Part shown: positions 9,044-18,723 of the stretch, in pieces
Layout: each line of letters starts with the position of its first letter
How positions within the stretch are numbered: position 1 is the stretch's first letter
NCBI RefSeq assembly: GCF_001747405.1
Contig: NZ_CP017305.1
Location: 2,064,001-2,128,000, forward strand
From: Chlorobaculum limnaeum
Lineage (GTDB): Bacteria; Bacteroidota; Chlorobiia; Chlorobiales; Chlorobiaceae
Length of the DNA stretch: 64,000 nt
Reading direction: 5' to 3'
The notes under the pieces: model-generated
Database searches by the model: none
The model's input: only the letters and a program-made list of their open reading frames with translations
What the model was told of the DNA's origin: nothing
Program-made: the position numbers and the translations under genes

Positions 9044-12000
9044 CTACTTTTTCTCAGTTCTTCTTTCCGAAGAATCGACGCCAAGACGCCACTCCTGTTT
9101 CCAGCGCTCTACGTCTTTGCCGGTGAAAATGTCGATGCGGCCACCCTGAAACGATTCGTCAACATCGCCGATGTGCTCTTCGAGGTCGCCCTCGATGGAG
9201 AGCGCCGCCTGCCGCACCGCTTCGAGCAGATCGGGACGGGCTTCCCAGAGGCCGCGTGCTTCGGCTTCGAGCAGGCGGCGGGTGATCTCTTCGAGCGCAT
9301 AAGGGTTCTGCTGGCGAATCCACTCGCGGTTTTCGTCGTTCTGCACGAAGGTCTCGACGACGCACTCGAAGACCCAGGTCTCCACCTCGCCAGTGGTGGC
9401 ACTCCACTTGAAGAGGTTGTTGATGCGCGAAGCAAACCCCTGAGCCCCCTGAAAGCCGTGTTCTTTCATTGACGCGATCCACGACTCGTTGCAGAGCTTG
9501 GCGCGAACGGAGCGTTCGGCCTCCTCGCGGAAGTCGCGGATGTCGGGATTGCCGGGGCGGGTCGCGTCGGCCCACCACGTTTTGGCGGGCTTGCCAGAGA
9601 GCACCTGCGCGGCAGCGGCCATGCCCCCGGCGCTGGCGGCGTAACAGCCGCAGTCGAGCGCGTCGTACTCTTCGGAAGTCTGTTTTATGTAAGAGACTTC
9701 AACTCTTGCAAGCTGCCTGCTGAAAAGGTCGTACGCCTTTACGCCGTGGTCGAGCTGCTCGCCGCCGTAGGCGTAACCGGCGTGATTGATGTAGGTTTCG
9801 GCAAGGTCTCGCCGGTCGTTCCAGGCCGATGCGTCGAGCGCGAGCGCCACGCCGTTGGCATACACGCCGGGCGGCGATGAAAAGACGCGGTAGAGCGAGA
9901 GGCGCTGCATGATCGAAGCCTCCATCTGTTCGGCGTGGGACTCCTGCAAGGCGGCGAGCTGTTCGAGCGTGTGCTTGCGGACGAAGTTCGATTCCGGCGA
10001 CTCCTCCTCAAGGGCGCTGACGGCGGCGACCGCCTTGTCGATCAGGGCGAGGAAGTGCGGAACCATGTCCCGGACGATGCTGCTGGTTTCGATGGTGACG
10101 TCGATCCTCGGCCTCGGCATCGAGACGCCGTCGATCGTCACTTTCAGCTCGTCGAGTGGGATCACCTCGATACCGTTCACCCTGCCGTTCGCCTGCCGCA
10201 CCGGCCTGACACCCATGAGGGCGAAGATTTGCGAAAGCAGTTCGCCGTCCGATTTGAAGGCGTCCGAACTCCAGAGGCTCATGCCGATGCTTTCGGGAAA
10301 GCGCCCCTCCTCTTGGTGGAATTTTTGCAGCACCATGTCGGCCATGCCACAGCCGATTGACCATGCAGCCTCGGTCGGCATGGTCATGATGTCGGCGGCG
10401 TAGAAGTTGCGGCCCGAAGGCAGCGCATCGGGCTTGGCCGACGACGGCGCGTCTGCGAGACCGGCATCGATGTAGCGCCCGTCGAGCGCCCGGATGACGC
10501 TGGTCTGCTCGTCGCCTGCCCTGCCGATCCCCTCGGCGGTCTTCAGACACCACGCTTTGAGCGCTTCCGGCAAGGCCTCGGCAGCGTCGCGGATGGCCTG
10601 TTCGCCCGGAGAAAGATCGAGCAGTGCCGCGAACAGTTCGGCGGCTTTCATGAAGTCGTCGCCGCCGAGTCCGGGGTGCAGCGCGGCAACCTCGGCAACG
10701 GAGGGATACTCGTCGCCGAGCCGTGGCAGAGCAGCCGTTAGCATGGAAGCAACACTCTCGACCGGCGGAGGCTCGCCGAACCGGTGCATTCCGTCGGGCA
10801 CCATCGACTGCGTCACCAGCCCGATCCTGCGCGAGAGGCTCTCGGCCTCGTTGAGCAAGTGAGCCGTGGTAGCATTTTCCGGCAGGAATCGCAAGTTGAC
10901 AGCCAGTTCGAGCAGCTTCTCCTGCAACGCCTCCATGCGCGCCTTTTCATTGCCATCCACCGCGCGGCGGAATTCATTCAGCAGCTCGTTGAATCGCTGC
11001 AATTCCGGCGTCAAGGCCGCAGGGCGATAGACCGGTGTGAGGTGGTCGATGATGACTGCCCGGCCCCGGCGCTTGGCGGTCATCCCCTCGCCGGGCACAT
11101 CCATGATGTATGGGTAGATGTTCGGCAGGTCGCCGAGCGAGATGTCGCTGAAGCAGTTGCCGGAGAGCACGGCCCGCTTGCCGGGCAGATACTCCAGCGC
11201 GCCGCTCGTGCCGAAATGGATAACGGCGTCGCACTCCTTCTGCACCCAACGATAGGTGGCCAGCCAGTGGTGCGGCGGCGTGATGTTGGGGTCGTGCAGA
11301 ATGCGGCACACCTCGCCGTCGCAACGCGCACCGTAGCAGCCGCGCTTCGGCTGTGGCATCACGAACACCTTGCCGAACCGAAGACCGGTGATGAGCAGCG
11401 CCGGTTTGCCATTGACTTCGAGCACCATCCCCTCGCCCGGAAAGACGCCCCAGTCGCCATCCACCCGCTCGCGCACGCCGACGTCGAGCCGGTCGAACCA
11501 CTCGCGGTACTCCTCTTCGTGCATTGCGTGCAACACGCCGCCCTTGCGCATGATCTCGTCGGCGGTCGTCCAGCGGAATTCGAGCAGCGCCTTGCGGTCT
11601 TGTATAAGGTCGAGCAGCGCCTTGCCCGACTCCGGCAGTTCACCCGTGTCGTACCCCTCTCGCTGCATCCGCCGGAGCAGCGAAAGCAGGCTCTCGAAGG
11701 TATCGAGACCGGCGGCCATACCGATGGTGCTCTCGACACCCTTGCAGGGGTTGTTGTGCAGCATGACGGCTACCCGCTTTTCGGTGTTCGGCGCATGGCG
11801 AAGGCGCACCCACCGCCTGACGCGCCTGGCGATCATTGCAATCCGCTCATCGATGGGAACGGCGGTTCGAAGCGTGAACGGGTCGCCGGGCTTGCGAATC
11901 ATTCCTGACACCATGACCGGATCGATGGCGCCGAACATCTCCGGCTGCACCAGCGAGTGGGTCAGGCTCATGGCGCTGATGCCGACCGGATCGGCGAGCC

Positions 12001-12805
12001 ACTCTTCGGGCGAGAGCATGAAGTTGCGGATAAGCTGGATGACCGGAACGTCAAGGTCTTTTAGGATATGGCGCTCTTCGGGCGTCGCGATCAGCCGCCC
12101 GAGCAGGAAGTTCAGCACCACGTCCGGGCGCAGTTCACCGGAGGTGAAGAGGCGGTGCCAGGGATAACGATTCTCCTGCATCATGGAAGCCTCGCTGTCG
12201 AAGAAGACGCAGAACGGCACGATGCCCGACTCCGAAAGCGCCTCGACGAGCGCATCGACATCAGCGTGGTTGGCCTCGGCCAGAAGGTTGTAGTGCATGA
12301 TAATCCCGGCAACCGGAGCGTTTTCACTCCACCGCCCTGTTTTCCGTAACCATGTCGCGTACTCGTCGGCGCTCTCGAAAAAACGGTCACTTGCGGGATG
12401 AAAGATGCCGGTCGTGCTGACCACGCGGCAAGGCTCGTGGTCGAGACCGGCAATGCGGCGCAGGCCGTTCAGGTAGTTCTCCCTCGACAGCACGCCGAAA
12501 TAGTCGCGGAGCGTCCGGAGTTCCGCGTCGTCAACCGTGGAGAAGCTCTCCGGCAATCCCGGATGCAGGGCGATCCTTCCGGGAACCTGCATCATCTTCG
12601 GAAGCAGCCCCTGCAAGCCGGGCGCTTCCGGCGGCACGTTGGCCAGCAGCAGGTCGATGCAGCCGTTCTCGAGAAGTTCGACAAAAGCCTGCTCGCCTCC
12701 GAAACCGAAAGAGAGCAGCTCGATGCCTTCACCACGAACCACAGCCGCCAACTGATGCCAGATGGCCGAACTGTGAATATTGTTGTAATATGCGATAGTG
12801 ATCAC
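9044..12805 (-). CDS. Divergent CobN/BchH-family chelatase large subunit
   Basis: This 1253-aa protein is a large-subunit homologue of cobaltochelatase CobN and magnesium chelatase BchH. CobN-type blocks are present: NIYPYIMDVPGEGMTAKRRG followed by IIDHLTPVYRP, and NPDIRDF with SWIASMKEHGFQGA near the C-terminus. In the motif that normally reads HxGTHGxLE, here around residue 530, the second His is replaced: HFGTSGALEYLPGK. The likely start is GTG at 12805, 19 bp after chlI stops, because VITIAYYNN is the family-typical first strand; the longer in-frame version overlaps chlI. The gene follows chlD and chlI. Known CobN plus ChlI/ChlD sets act as cobaltochelatases. With the altered motif the protein may have another metal, direction or binding role. 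Confidence 0.88.
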   Translation of the reverse strand: MITIAYYNNIHSSAIWHQLAAVVRGEGIELLSFGFGGEQAFVELLENGCIDLLLANVPPEAPGLQGLLPKMMQVPGRIALHPGLPESFSTVDDAELRTLRDYFGVLSRENYLNGLRRIAGLDHEPCRVVSTTGIFHPASDRFFESADEYATWLRKTGRWSENAPVAGIIMHYNLLAEANHADVDALVEALSESGIVPFCVFFDSEASMMQENRYPWHRLFTSGELRPDVVLNFLLGRLIATPEERHILKDLDVPVIQLIRNFMLSPEEWLADPVGISAMSLTHSLVQPEMFGAIDPVMVSGMIRKPGDPFTLRTAVPIDERIAMIARRVRRWVRLRHAPNTEKRVAVMLHNNPCKGVESTIGMAAGLDTFESLLSLLRRMQREGYDTGELPESGKALLDLIQDRKALLEFRWTTADEIMRKGGVLHAMHEEEYREWFDRLDVGVRERVDGDWGVFPGEGMVLEVNGKPALLITGLRFGKVFVMPQPKRGCYGARCDGEVCRILHDPNITPPHHWLATYRWVQKECDAVIHFGTSGALEYLPGKRAVLSGNCFSDISLGDLPNIYPYIMDVPGEGMTAKRRGRAVIIDHLTPVYRPAALTPELQRFNELLNEFRRAVDGNEKARMEALQEKLLELAVNLRFLPENATTAHLLNEAESLSRRIGLVTQSMVPDGMHRFGEPPPVESVASMLTAALPRLGDEYPSVAEVAALHPGLGGDDFMKAAELFAALLDLSPGEQAIRDAAEALPEALKAWCLKTAEGIGRAGDEQTSVIRALDGRYIDAGLADAPSSAKPDALPSGRNFYAADIMTMPTEAAWSIGCGMADMVLQKFHQEEGRFPESIGMSLWSSDAFKSDGELLSQIFALMGVRPVRQANGRVNGIEVIPLDELKVTIDGVSMPRPRIDVTIETSSIVRDMVPHFLALIDKAVAAVSALEEESPESNFVRKHTLEQLAALQESHAEQMEASIMQRLSLYRVFSSPPGVYANGVALALDASAWNDRRDLAETYINHAGYAYGGEQLDHGVKAYDLFSRQLARVEVSYIKQTSEEYDALDCGCYAASAGGMAAAAQVLSGKPAKTWWADATRPGNPDIRDFREEAERSVRAKLCNESWIASMKEHGFQGAQGFASRINNLFKWSATTGEVETWVFECVVETFVQNDENREWIRQQNPYALEEITRRLLEAEARGLWEARPDLLEAVRQAALSIEGDLEEHIGDVDESFQGGRIDIFTGKDVERWKQEWRLGVDSSERRTEKK

Positions 12806-12824
12806 GTTGGTACGGATTTGACGG

Positions 12825-13868
12825 TTAGTTGGTTGCGCATCGTGCTCCGAGCATCGATCCCACATCCATCACCATGTCCTGCAACGGCTGGCGGCGGACG
12901 CGGTGGGGGAGGGCGAGAGCGACGGCGCGGTCGATGTCGTCGGTGCCGACGCTCTGACGCCCCTCCCATGCGGCGATAGTCTTGGCGGTTTTCATGATGA
13001 TGATGTCGCCGCGATGGCCGTCAACGCCCACTTCGAGGCAGCTTTTGGCGATACCGAGCAGGTGCTCGCGGCTGATCGTGACGGAGGCATAAAGCTCGCG
13101 CGCCGCGACGATGCGTTCGGCAAGCTTCGACGATTCACGCTGCCACTCGCCGCAGAAGCGCTCCTGATCCTCCTCGAAAGCGAAACGGCGCTCCATGACC
13201 GTCACGCGATCCTGCGGATTGGCAATGCCTCCCACGTGCACGCAGAGGCCGAAGCGGTCGAGCAACTGCGGACGAAGCTCCCCCTCCTCCGGGTTCATGG
13301 TGCCGACCAGCGTGAAGCGGGCCGGGTGGGAGAACGAAACCCCTTCGCGCTCAATGGTGTTCACCCCCATCGCCGCCGAGTCGAGCAGCACATCGACCAC
13401 GTGGTCGTCGAGCAGGTTCACCTCATCGACGTACAGAATGCCCCGGTGCGCGGCGGCGAGCAGCCCCGGCTCGATGCGCTTTTCACCCGCTTTGAGCGCA
13501 TGTTCGAGATCGAGCGTGCCGACCACGCGATCCTCGGTCGCGCCCACCGGCAGCTCGACCACCTGCACCTTGTGCATGGCGACCTCTACGTCGTCCGGAT
13601 CGGGCATGGCGTGGCCCGTCACCGTAAAACACTCCCGGATCGTTTCGTCATCCTCATCGGGCGCGAGATTGAACGGAATGCCTGCGATCACCTCGATCTC
13701 CGGCAGAATATCGGCCAGCGCCCGGACGGCGGTCGATTTGGCCGTTCCCTTTTCGCCGCGAATGAGCACGCCGGAGATGGCCGGATTGATGATGTTGAGA
13801 ATCAGCGCGAGCTTCATCTCCTCCTGACCGACAATGGCTGTAAAGGGATAGGTGTAATTCTTTTTCAT
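12825..13868 (-). CDS. Magnesium/cobalt chelatase ATPase subunit I (ChlI/BchI-like)
   Basis: This 347-aa AAA+ ATPase is the small subunit that drives metal insertion by a CobN/BchH-type large subunit. Walker A is GEKGTAKST near residue 38. Walker B is [11 protein letters not shown], followed by the conserved [13 protein letters not shown] and [20 protein letters not shown] sensor region. The C-terminal helical lid ([19 protein letters not shown], then HRVRR) is complete. Its ATG overlaps the chlD stop (ATGA), and the next gene is a CobN homologue. This copy could serve a cobaltochelatase-type complex or supplement the bacteriochlorophyll enzyme; the corrinoid context favours the first. Confidence 0.93.
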   Translation of the reverse strand: MKKNYTYPFTAIVGQEEMKLALILNIINPAISGVLIRGEKGTAKSTAVRALADILPEIEVIAGIPFNLAPDEDDETIRECFTVTGHAMPDPDDVEVAMHKVQVVELPVGATEDRVVGTLDLEHALKAGEKRIEPGLLAAAHRGILYVDEVNLLDDHVVDVLLDSAAMGVNTIEREGVSFSHPARFTLVGTMNPEEGELRPQLLDRFGLCVHVGGIANPQDRVTVMERRFAFEEDQERFCGEWQRESSKLAERIVAARELYASVTISREHLLGIAKSCLEVGVDGHRGDIIIMKTAKTIAAWEGRQSVGTDDIDRAVALALPHRVRRQPLQDMVMDVGSMLGARCATN

Positions 13869-15827
13869 GGCGTCATGGTTTTTACGATGGAAACAAGGGT
13901 GTCTGCGCGAAGGTCATCTATGCGGTAGTACCACGCATCGAGCAGACCCGCGATCTTTTTTGCAAGGCCGAAATTGACCAGGCCTGGCTCTTCGGTATCG
14001 ACAACGAGGAAGCGGATGCGCTCCTCCCGCGAAATCTTTTCGGAGATGGTGAAAGCCTCGTCGAGCGGCTTGCCTTGCCCGATGGCGCGGTTTGCCTTGC
14101 CGTCGGTCACGAGGATGATGAGTGGCCGCCCGCCCGGTTCTTTGCGGAGGTAGTTTTTGGCAATCTCGTACCCTTTGAGCAGCCCGGCGGAAAAGGGGGT
14201 GCGCCCGCCGACCGGCATCTCCTTGAGCATCCGGGCGGCAAGTTCGATAGAAGAGGTGACCGGCAGGTTGACGAACGCCTCATTCTTGCGGAACGAGACC
14301 ATCGCCAGCTTGTCGCGCTTCTGGTAGGCGTCGAGCAAGAGCGACATCACCGCACCTTTCGAGGCGGCCATCCGCCCCCGCGCGCCCATCGAACCGCTCG
14401 CATCGACCACGAAAATGAGCAGGTTGCCGAGTCGCTTCTCCCTGATCTTTTCGCGAATATCCTCGTTCTGCAACACCACCGCCATGCCGTTGGGGTTCTC
14501 GCGGTGGCGCTGGAAGGGCGCGGCAGCCCGGAGCGTGGCGTCGAGCGCAATGTCGTTGTTATCTCGCGGCATGGTGCTCTTGGTGTAACGCCCCTGTTTC
14601 TGCGAAACCCGCGACCGCGACCGCTTTCCGGAGCCGCGCCGCATCTTGCGATCTTTCGGCGTGGCAATGCTGCGAACCCTGAACGACTGGCCGATGCTGA
14701 ACAGCTTGTCCTGACCTTCGTTCTCGGGCCGCTGCTCCTCTTCGGCGGTCTCTTCGTTTTCCGGCTGCGGCATCTCTTCGTTGCCGGGCTCGTCGCCGTC
14801 GTCCCGGCTTTCGTCGCCCTCCTGCGGCTGTGGCTGCTCCTCGCTGTGCTCTTCCGGCTGCTCTGGCCGGGGCTGCTCGTCACGCGGCTGCTCCTCCTGA
14901 CGCTCTTGCTGCTTCTGTTCGGGCGGCGGAACCGGATCGCGGCGGCGATGCACGAGCGCGAAAGCCGCGACCTTGGTGACATCCTCCACCGACACCTCGC
15001 GCGACCCGCGCAGAGCCGCGTTGGCCCGCGCCGCCTGCTCGATCACCAGATCGGCCCGATGCCCGGCGACGTTGCTGTTCCGGCACAGCTCCGAGATGAA
15101 GCCGCGCAAATGCGACGGAATCCTGACCGATGGCAGAAGCGACTGCGCATCGGCAATGGCGCGCCCAAGCCGCTCCTCCTCGGCGCGATACCCTGTCGAA
15201 AAATCTTCAGGCTCACGGTCGAACTCCTCCCGCCGCAGCATCAGATCGACGCGAAGCGCCGGATCGGCCTCACCGTGCACCTCGACGCAGAGACCAAACC
15301 GGTCGAGCAACTGCGGGCGCAACTCGCCCTCCTCGGGATTCATCGTACCGGCCAGCACGAAAAGGGATGGATGGCTGAGGGTGATCCCTTCGCGCTCGAC
15401 GCGATTCTCGCCGGACGAAGCCGCATCGAGGACGATATCGACCAAATGGTCGTCGAGCAGGTTCACCTCATCGACGTACAACTATCCCCTCGTGAGCCTT
15501 GGCGAGCAGGCCCGGCTGGAATACGCGCCGCCCCTCCTTCATGGTCTCTTGGAAATCGATGCCTCCGGCCACCATCTCCTCGGTGGCGTTGAGCGGCAGC
15601 GTCACGACGACCTCGCTTTCACCGCCGCTGCCGTTTCTCGCTGCGGCAAGCAGCGCGCCGAGCGCCCTGACCGCAGTCGATTTGGCCGTACCCTTCTCTC
15701 CGCGAACGAGTACCCCGCCGATACGGGGATTGACGGCATTGAGCAGCAGCGCTTTTTTGAGATCCTCCTGGCCGAGAATGGCCGAAAACGGAAAATATTT
15801 TCTTTTAGAGCTTCGTTCGATCACCAT
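13865..15827 (-). pseudogene. Chelatase subunit D (ChlD/BchD-like), frameshifted, 5' end rebuilt by insertion
   Basis: The gene encodes the AAA+/VWA subunit of a chelatase in two frames. The first part (15827-15468) has Walker [10 protein letters not shown] and then reads EGIVVRR and stops. The second part (from about 15481) resumes with [14 protein letters not shown], an acidic and Pro-rich linker, and a complete VWA domain with MIDAS motif [10 protein letters not shown]. Removing one C at 15482 (plus strand) restores [10 protein letters not shown] exactly, so a single-base insertion breaks Walker B. The first residues (MVIERSS) come from a nested element that inserted at the original codons 2-7. 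The end overlaps chlI by ATGA. It may be a true pseudogene or a sequencing error; programmed frameshifting at this place would give a fragment without Walker B. Confidence 0.88.
15791..15806. repeat. Attachment site of nested element, chlD side
   Basis: The 16 bp read AAAAGAAAATATTTTC on the minus strand and contain the perfect 12-bp palindrome GAAAATATTTTC. An identical direct copy lies at 21402-21417, beside the integrase. Here the site continues in frame into chlD (encoding KRKYF-PFS). Confidence 0.85.
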
Positions 15828-15929
15828 TTTCAAGTCATTATTCTACAATGCTTTACAGTGATTTTTCACCCCTTGAAATTGCCTGTTTCACACCTTTATC
15901 ACAACCCGGCAAAATTCACAAGCACCCAC

Positions 15930-15953
15930 AAAAAAAGCCGGGAGTTACCCGGC
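15930..15953 (-). terminator. Rho-independent terminator at the element's left end
   Basis: The stem GCCGGG/CCCGGC has a 5-nt loop and is followed on the minus strand by seven T residues. It lies just after the last small gene of the nested element and would end its transcript before chlD. Confidence 0.8.
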
Positions 15954-15977
15954 CTCATGGTCTCGATGATGAGATTG

Positions 15978-16202
15978 TCACCTCTTGCGTTTCCGCTCCG
16001 AATTGGCTTTCATTTGCTCAATGTCGTCAGGAGAAAAACCGACATAGACGGCATCCGGATCGTAAAACAACGGTTTGCCCTCCTGATCAATCAACCTGCC
16101 GCTGTCGTCTCTGTTGGTAAACTGGATATGAACCTCTCCCGGCCCATCGTTTCGGCCTGCCGCATCTTCCAGTTCCTCAACTCGCCGCTCGATACTTGCC
16201 AT
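15978..16202 (-). CDS. Hypothetical protein of nested element, 74 aa
   Basis: This is a small, charged, soluble protein with a predicted N-terminal helix (MASIERRVEELEDAAG). A middle part reads VHIQFTNRDDSGRLIDQEGK and the C-terminus is basic (KANSERKRKR). I do not recognise the family; similar short proteins with a helix followed by IxFxxxD occur beside replication genes of integrative elements. It overlaps the end of the preceding small gene by 26 bp and is the last gene of the element before a terminator, so it belongs to the element's single transcript. Confidence 0.6.
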   Translation of the reverse strand: MASIERRVEELEDAAGRNDGPGEVHIQFTNRDDSGRLIDQEGKPLFYDPDAVYVGFSPDDIEQMKANSERKRKR

Positions 16203-16407
16203 TGTTGCCCTCGTTTTTTAATTGTTCCTCAAGCCTCTGAATCCGTTCTTCAAGCTCCGAATCCTTGATCGTGCCGGTCAAGATGTTGGCGACATACGCC
16301 GCCGCCTTCAGGTGCACTTCGTCAATCTCTTTTGCCTCAAAGCGGTTTAACAGCCCGGCCAGATACCGCCTGACATCGCCAAGCGTTTGGAGTCTTTTTT
16401 TGCTCAT
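16177..16407 (-). CDS. Hypothetical protein of nested element, 76 aa
   Basis: This small protein begins MSKKRLQTLGDVRRYLAGLL and is followed by a helical region (HLKAAAYVANILTGTIKDSE) and a C-terminal coiled-coil-like part (ELEERIQRLEEQLKNEG). I chose ATG 16407 over an upstream GTG because the natural helix starts there. The family is not recognised. Proteins of this size and pattern lie beside primase genes in many elements and phages. It overlaps the next gene and follows the primase by 106 bp. Confidence 0.65.
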   Translation of the reverse strand: MSKKRLQTLGDVRRYLAGLLNRFEAKEIDEVHLKAAAYVANILTGTIKDSELEERIQRLEEQLKNEGNNGKYRAAS

Positions 16408-16513
16408 GGGGGGGGTGTCCCTCCTTTTGTCCACTGTTTACAATATACTCTCGGCTTTTCAGCCTACAAAAAACGACCAGAAACCGCCTCAGAATCAACG
16501 ATCTCGACCCGTG

Positions 16514-17497
16514 CTATACGTTGAGACCCTGTTCCCTCAACAGGTAATCGGCCACGTCCAAACCTGCCGCTCTATCTTCGGCACTGGCGCGGCTTTCGAG
16601 CACATCCGAAACCTCGACGCCCGGCCAGCCTTTCGCCTTCTCCGTCCAGTCATCAAAGGCGTTGAGGTCGGGAAAGAGTACAACCCGGCGGCCTTGAAGT
16701 GGTTCGAGCATCGCCCTGTTCAGGCATCCTTTACCGCCGGTGGCCGTCCAGATGAACTCAGGCACGAAGCCCGATCCTATCAGGGCGCTCTTTTCACTTT
16801 CGCAGATAGCCACCGGCTTCGACCGATCCGCCGCCGCAAGGTGTAAGCCAAATAAACAGGCTGGCGGCTTCCGGTCAGCCATTCCAAGAAGCCAATGAAC
16901 ACCGGCAACCATGTTGCCCGGCTCTTTGACTCTCCGGCCCGTCTCGCTGTCGTAGAGCATCACCTTGCCGCGACGGACGCGCCCGGCATCGTCAATCTGC
17001 CAGAACACCGCTGCCCCCGGCCAGTGCTTCGACGTGCCCAGCCGGTACGCAAGGGCAAGCTCAAGCGCTTTCGACTCTCCGAACACGCCGCAAAGCCACC
17101 ACGCGAAGTTGTTCCGCTCGTATGCCGTGAAGCTCGCCTGCATCGTCTCAGGTGAGATAAAGACAGGCTCCGGCTTCGACTCCCGGCGCACCTCCGGCGC
17201 GGCCCCCGCCGGTTTCATGCTACCATCAATCCCGAACAGCTCGACGGCGCGGCGGGCGCGATCCCGGAAATCTGGTATCCGCTCGACCTCGCCGATCAAG
17301 TCCAGAACGTCGCCGGACTTGCCGCATGAGAAACAGCGCCACCGATCACCCTGCACCCGAAAAGCTCCCGACTTATTCGGCCCGGTTCCCGATCCACAAA
17401 GCGGACAGGTGTAAAACCCGCCCCTGCTCTTCGTCGTCACGGCCTCGACGTACTCCGGCAACCGCTCCCGGACGGCCTGCAACTCATCGCCGGTCAT
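16514..17497 (-). CDS. Primase-like protein (CHC2-type zinc finger and Toprim-like)
   Basis: This 327-aa replication protein starts with a zinc-binding domain: CPLCGSGTGPNKSGAF followed by WRCFSCGKSGDVLDLIGE, the DnaG/CHC2 pattern with four Cys ligands (residues about 31-61). The C-terminal half has a Toprim-like core (PVAICESEKSALIG, then TGGKGCLNRAML and VVLFPDLNAFDDW), with acidic residues where metal ligands are expected. Its start overlaps the end of the helicase gene (ATGA), so both are co-translated. Together they probably replicate the excised element. It could also be a catalytically reduced primase that loads a host enzyme. Confidence 0.85.
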   Translation of the reverse strand: MTGDELQAVRERLPEYVEAVTTKSRGGFYTCPLCGSGTGPNKSGAFRVQGDRWRCFSCGKSGDVLDLIGEVERIPDFRDRARRAVELFGIDGSMKPAGAAPEVRRESKPEPVFISPETMQASFTAYERNNFAWWLCGVFGESKALELALAYRLGTSKHWPGAAVFWQIDDAGRVRRGKVMLYDSETGRRVKEPGNMVAGVHWLLGMADRKPPACLFGLHLAAADRSKPVAICESEKSALIGSGFVPEFIWTATGGKGCLNRAMLEPLQGRRVVLFPDLNAFDDWTEKAKGWPGVEVSDVLESRASAEDRAAGLDVADYLLREQGLNV

Positions 17498-18711
17498 CAG
17501 AACATCCCCCGGAACTCATCATCAGGTTCCGCGCCATTCGTGCCGTTTGGCGTGGTTGGCATACTTGGCGCAGCTGAGGTATTGCCGGTTTCAGAGTACG
17601 CCACGCCCGCCATTTCATTAGGGGTTGGCGCGACTGGCGTAACCTTTGCGGCCTCATCTTCGGAGTACGCCACTTCCGCCACGCCCTTAGTAGTTGGCGT
17701 GACTGGCGTACTCTTCATCTTTCTGAGCTGCCCGACTCTGACCCGCTCAACCAGTCCAAACGCAAGAGCATCTTGTAACCGCCGATCTGCCGTTCTTGGA
17801 GGAATTCCTTTGTGCTCGGCCACTTCGTGAAACTGGCCGGTTCTGAACTCATCCGGCAACTCATCGATGATCTCAATAAGGGTATGATCTGGCTTTGGTT
17901 CCGGCGCGTCGGCAAGGGAGTACAGGAACCATCGTTCAGGCTGGCGGGCAAGGTGCAGGGTGAATTCATCGCAGTTCCGGCCCGTGACGGCAAGCGTAAA
18001 CCGCCCCTTCTCGCTCGCGTCCTTCTGAAATGAGGCTGTGCACTCGGCATCATCGCCAAGAACAGACGATCCGCGCCCGCTGTACAGGTGGTTCTCGTTC
18101 TGCTTCTTTCCAGTATGGTGAACGATGATTACGGTAAGGGAGAACTCCGCCATCAACTGGCGAACCGCCGCCATGAACTCCCGCATGTTGTCGGCGCTGT
18201 TCTCTTCGCCGGAAAAGAAGTTCTTGAGCGGATCGAGAATGAGAATTTCCGGCCTGATCTCGGCAAGGTTCCCGCGCATCTCTTTCATTGCATCAGGGCG
18301 CGGCAACATCACCCCGGCACTGGTAAAAAGAAGGTTCTGGCGGGCAAGCTCGGCTTCCTCATGATCGATACAGTAGTAATCTCTGAGACAGCGTAACCGC
18401 TCCTGCATCGTGCCCGGTGAGTTCTCGCCGTTGAGGTAGAGCACCCGGCGCGGTTTGTCAATCTTGAAGCTCAGGGCATCACGTCCAAGCGCAAGCCCAT
18501 AGGCCACATTCAACAACAACATGCTTTTGCCGATCTTCCCGGCTCCGGTGAGCTGCAAGACGCCCCCGGCGGTCAGTACCGCGCCATGCTCTGAATTCAG
18601 TATCACGTCGCCAAGCTCCAAAACCTTGTCGGGGAACTCAAAGAAGTTCTCGACCGTCCACAACCGGAACCCCCGCGCCTCGTTGCGAATCTCTTCAGCT
18701 ATACCGCCCAT
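17497..18711 (-). CDS. RepA/AAA_25-type replicative helicase
   Basis: This 404-aa protein is a RecA-fold ATPase related to plasmid RepA and DnaB-like helicases. Walker A is GAGKIGKSMLLLNVAYGLAL near residue 56. The following RRVLYLNGENSPGTMQERL and ILILDPLKNFFSGEENSADN fit motifs 1a and Walker B, and VIIVHHTGK is the sensor His motif of this family. The C-terminal 150 residues contain a winged-helix-like part (GIPPRTADRRLQDALAFGLV) and a tail rich in Thr and Pro with near-repeats (EVAYSEDEAAKVTPVAPTPN). It overlaps the primase gene and probably unwinds element DNA. Confidence 0.88.
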   Translation of the reverse strand: MGGIAEEIRNEARGFRLWTVENFFEFPDKVLELGDVILNSEHGAVLTAGGVLQLTGAGKIGKSMLLLNVAYGLALGRDALSFKIDKPRRVLYLNGENSPGTMQERLRCLRDYYCIDHEEAELARQNLLFTSAGVMLPRPDAMKEMRGNLAEIRPEILILDPLKNFFSGEENSADNMREFMAAVRQLMAEFSLTVIIVHHTGKKQNENHLYSGRGSSVLGDDAECTASFQKDASEKGRFTLAVTGRNCDEFTLHLARQPERWFLYSLADAPEPKPDHTLIEIIDELPDEFRTGQFHEVAEHKGIPPRTADRRLQDALAFGLVERVRVGQLRKMKSTPVTPTTKGVAEVAYSEDEAAKVTPVAPTPNEMAGVAYSETGNTSAAPSMPTTPNGTNGAEPDDEFRGMF

Positions 18712-18723
18712 CGCCGCCCCCGT

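Noticed and set aside
9044-12805. Calling the chelatase large subunits BchH of bacteriochlorophyll synthesis
   Set aside because: NIYPYI-x-x-P-x-EG-x-x-AKRR and IIDH-x-TP are CobN-type blocks, and both genes lie in cobalamin-regulated contexts.
15460-15500. chlD frameshift as a programmed frameshift producing two chelatase subunits
   Set aside because: Known chlD programmed shifts make a small-subunit-like product. Here the short product would be 119 aa and lack Walker B, chlI is present, and no convincing slippery site is seen.
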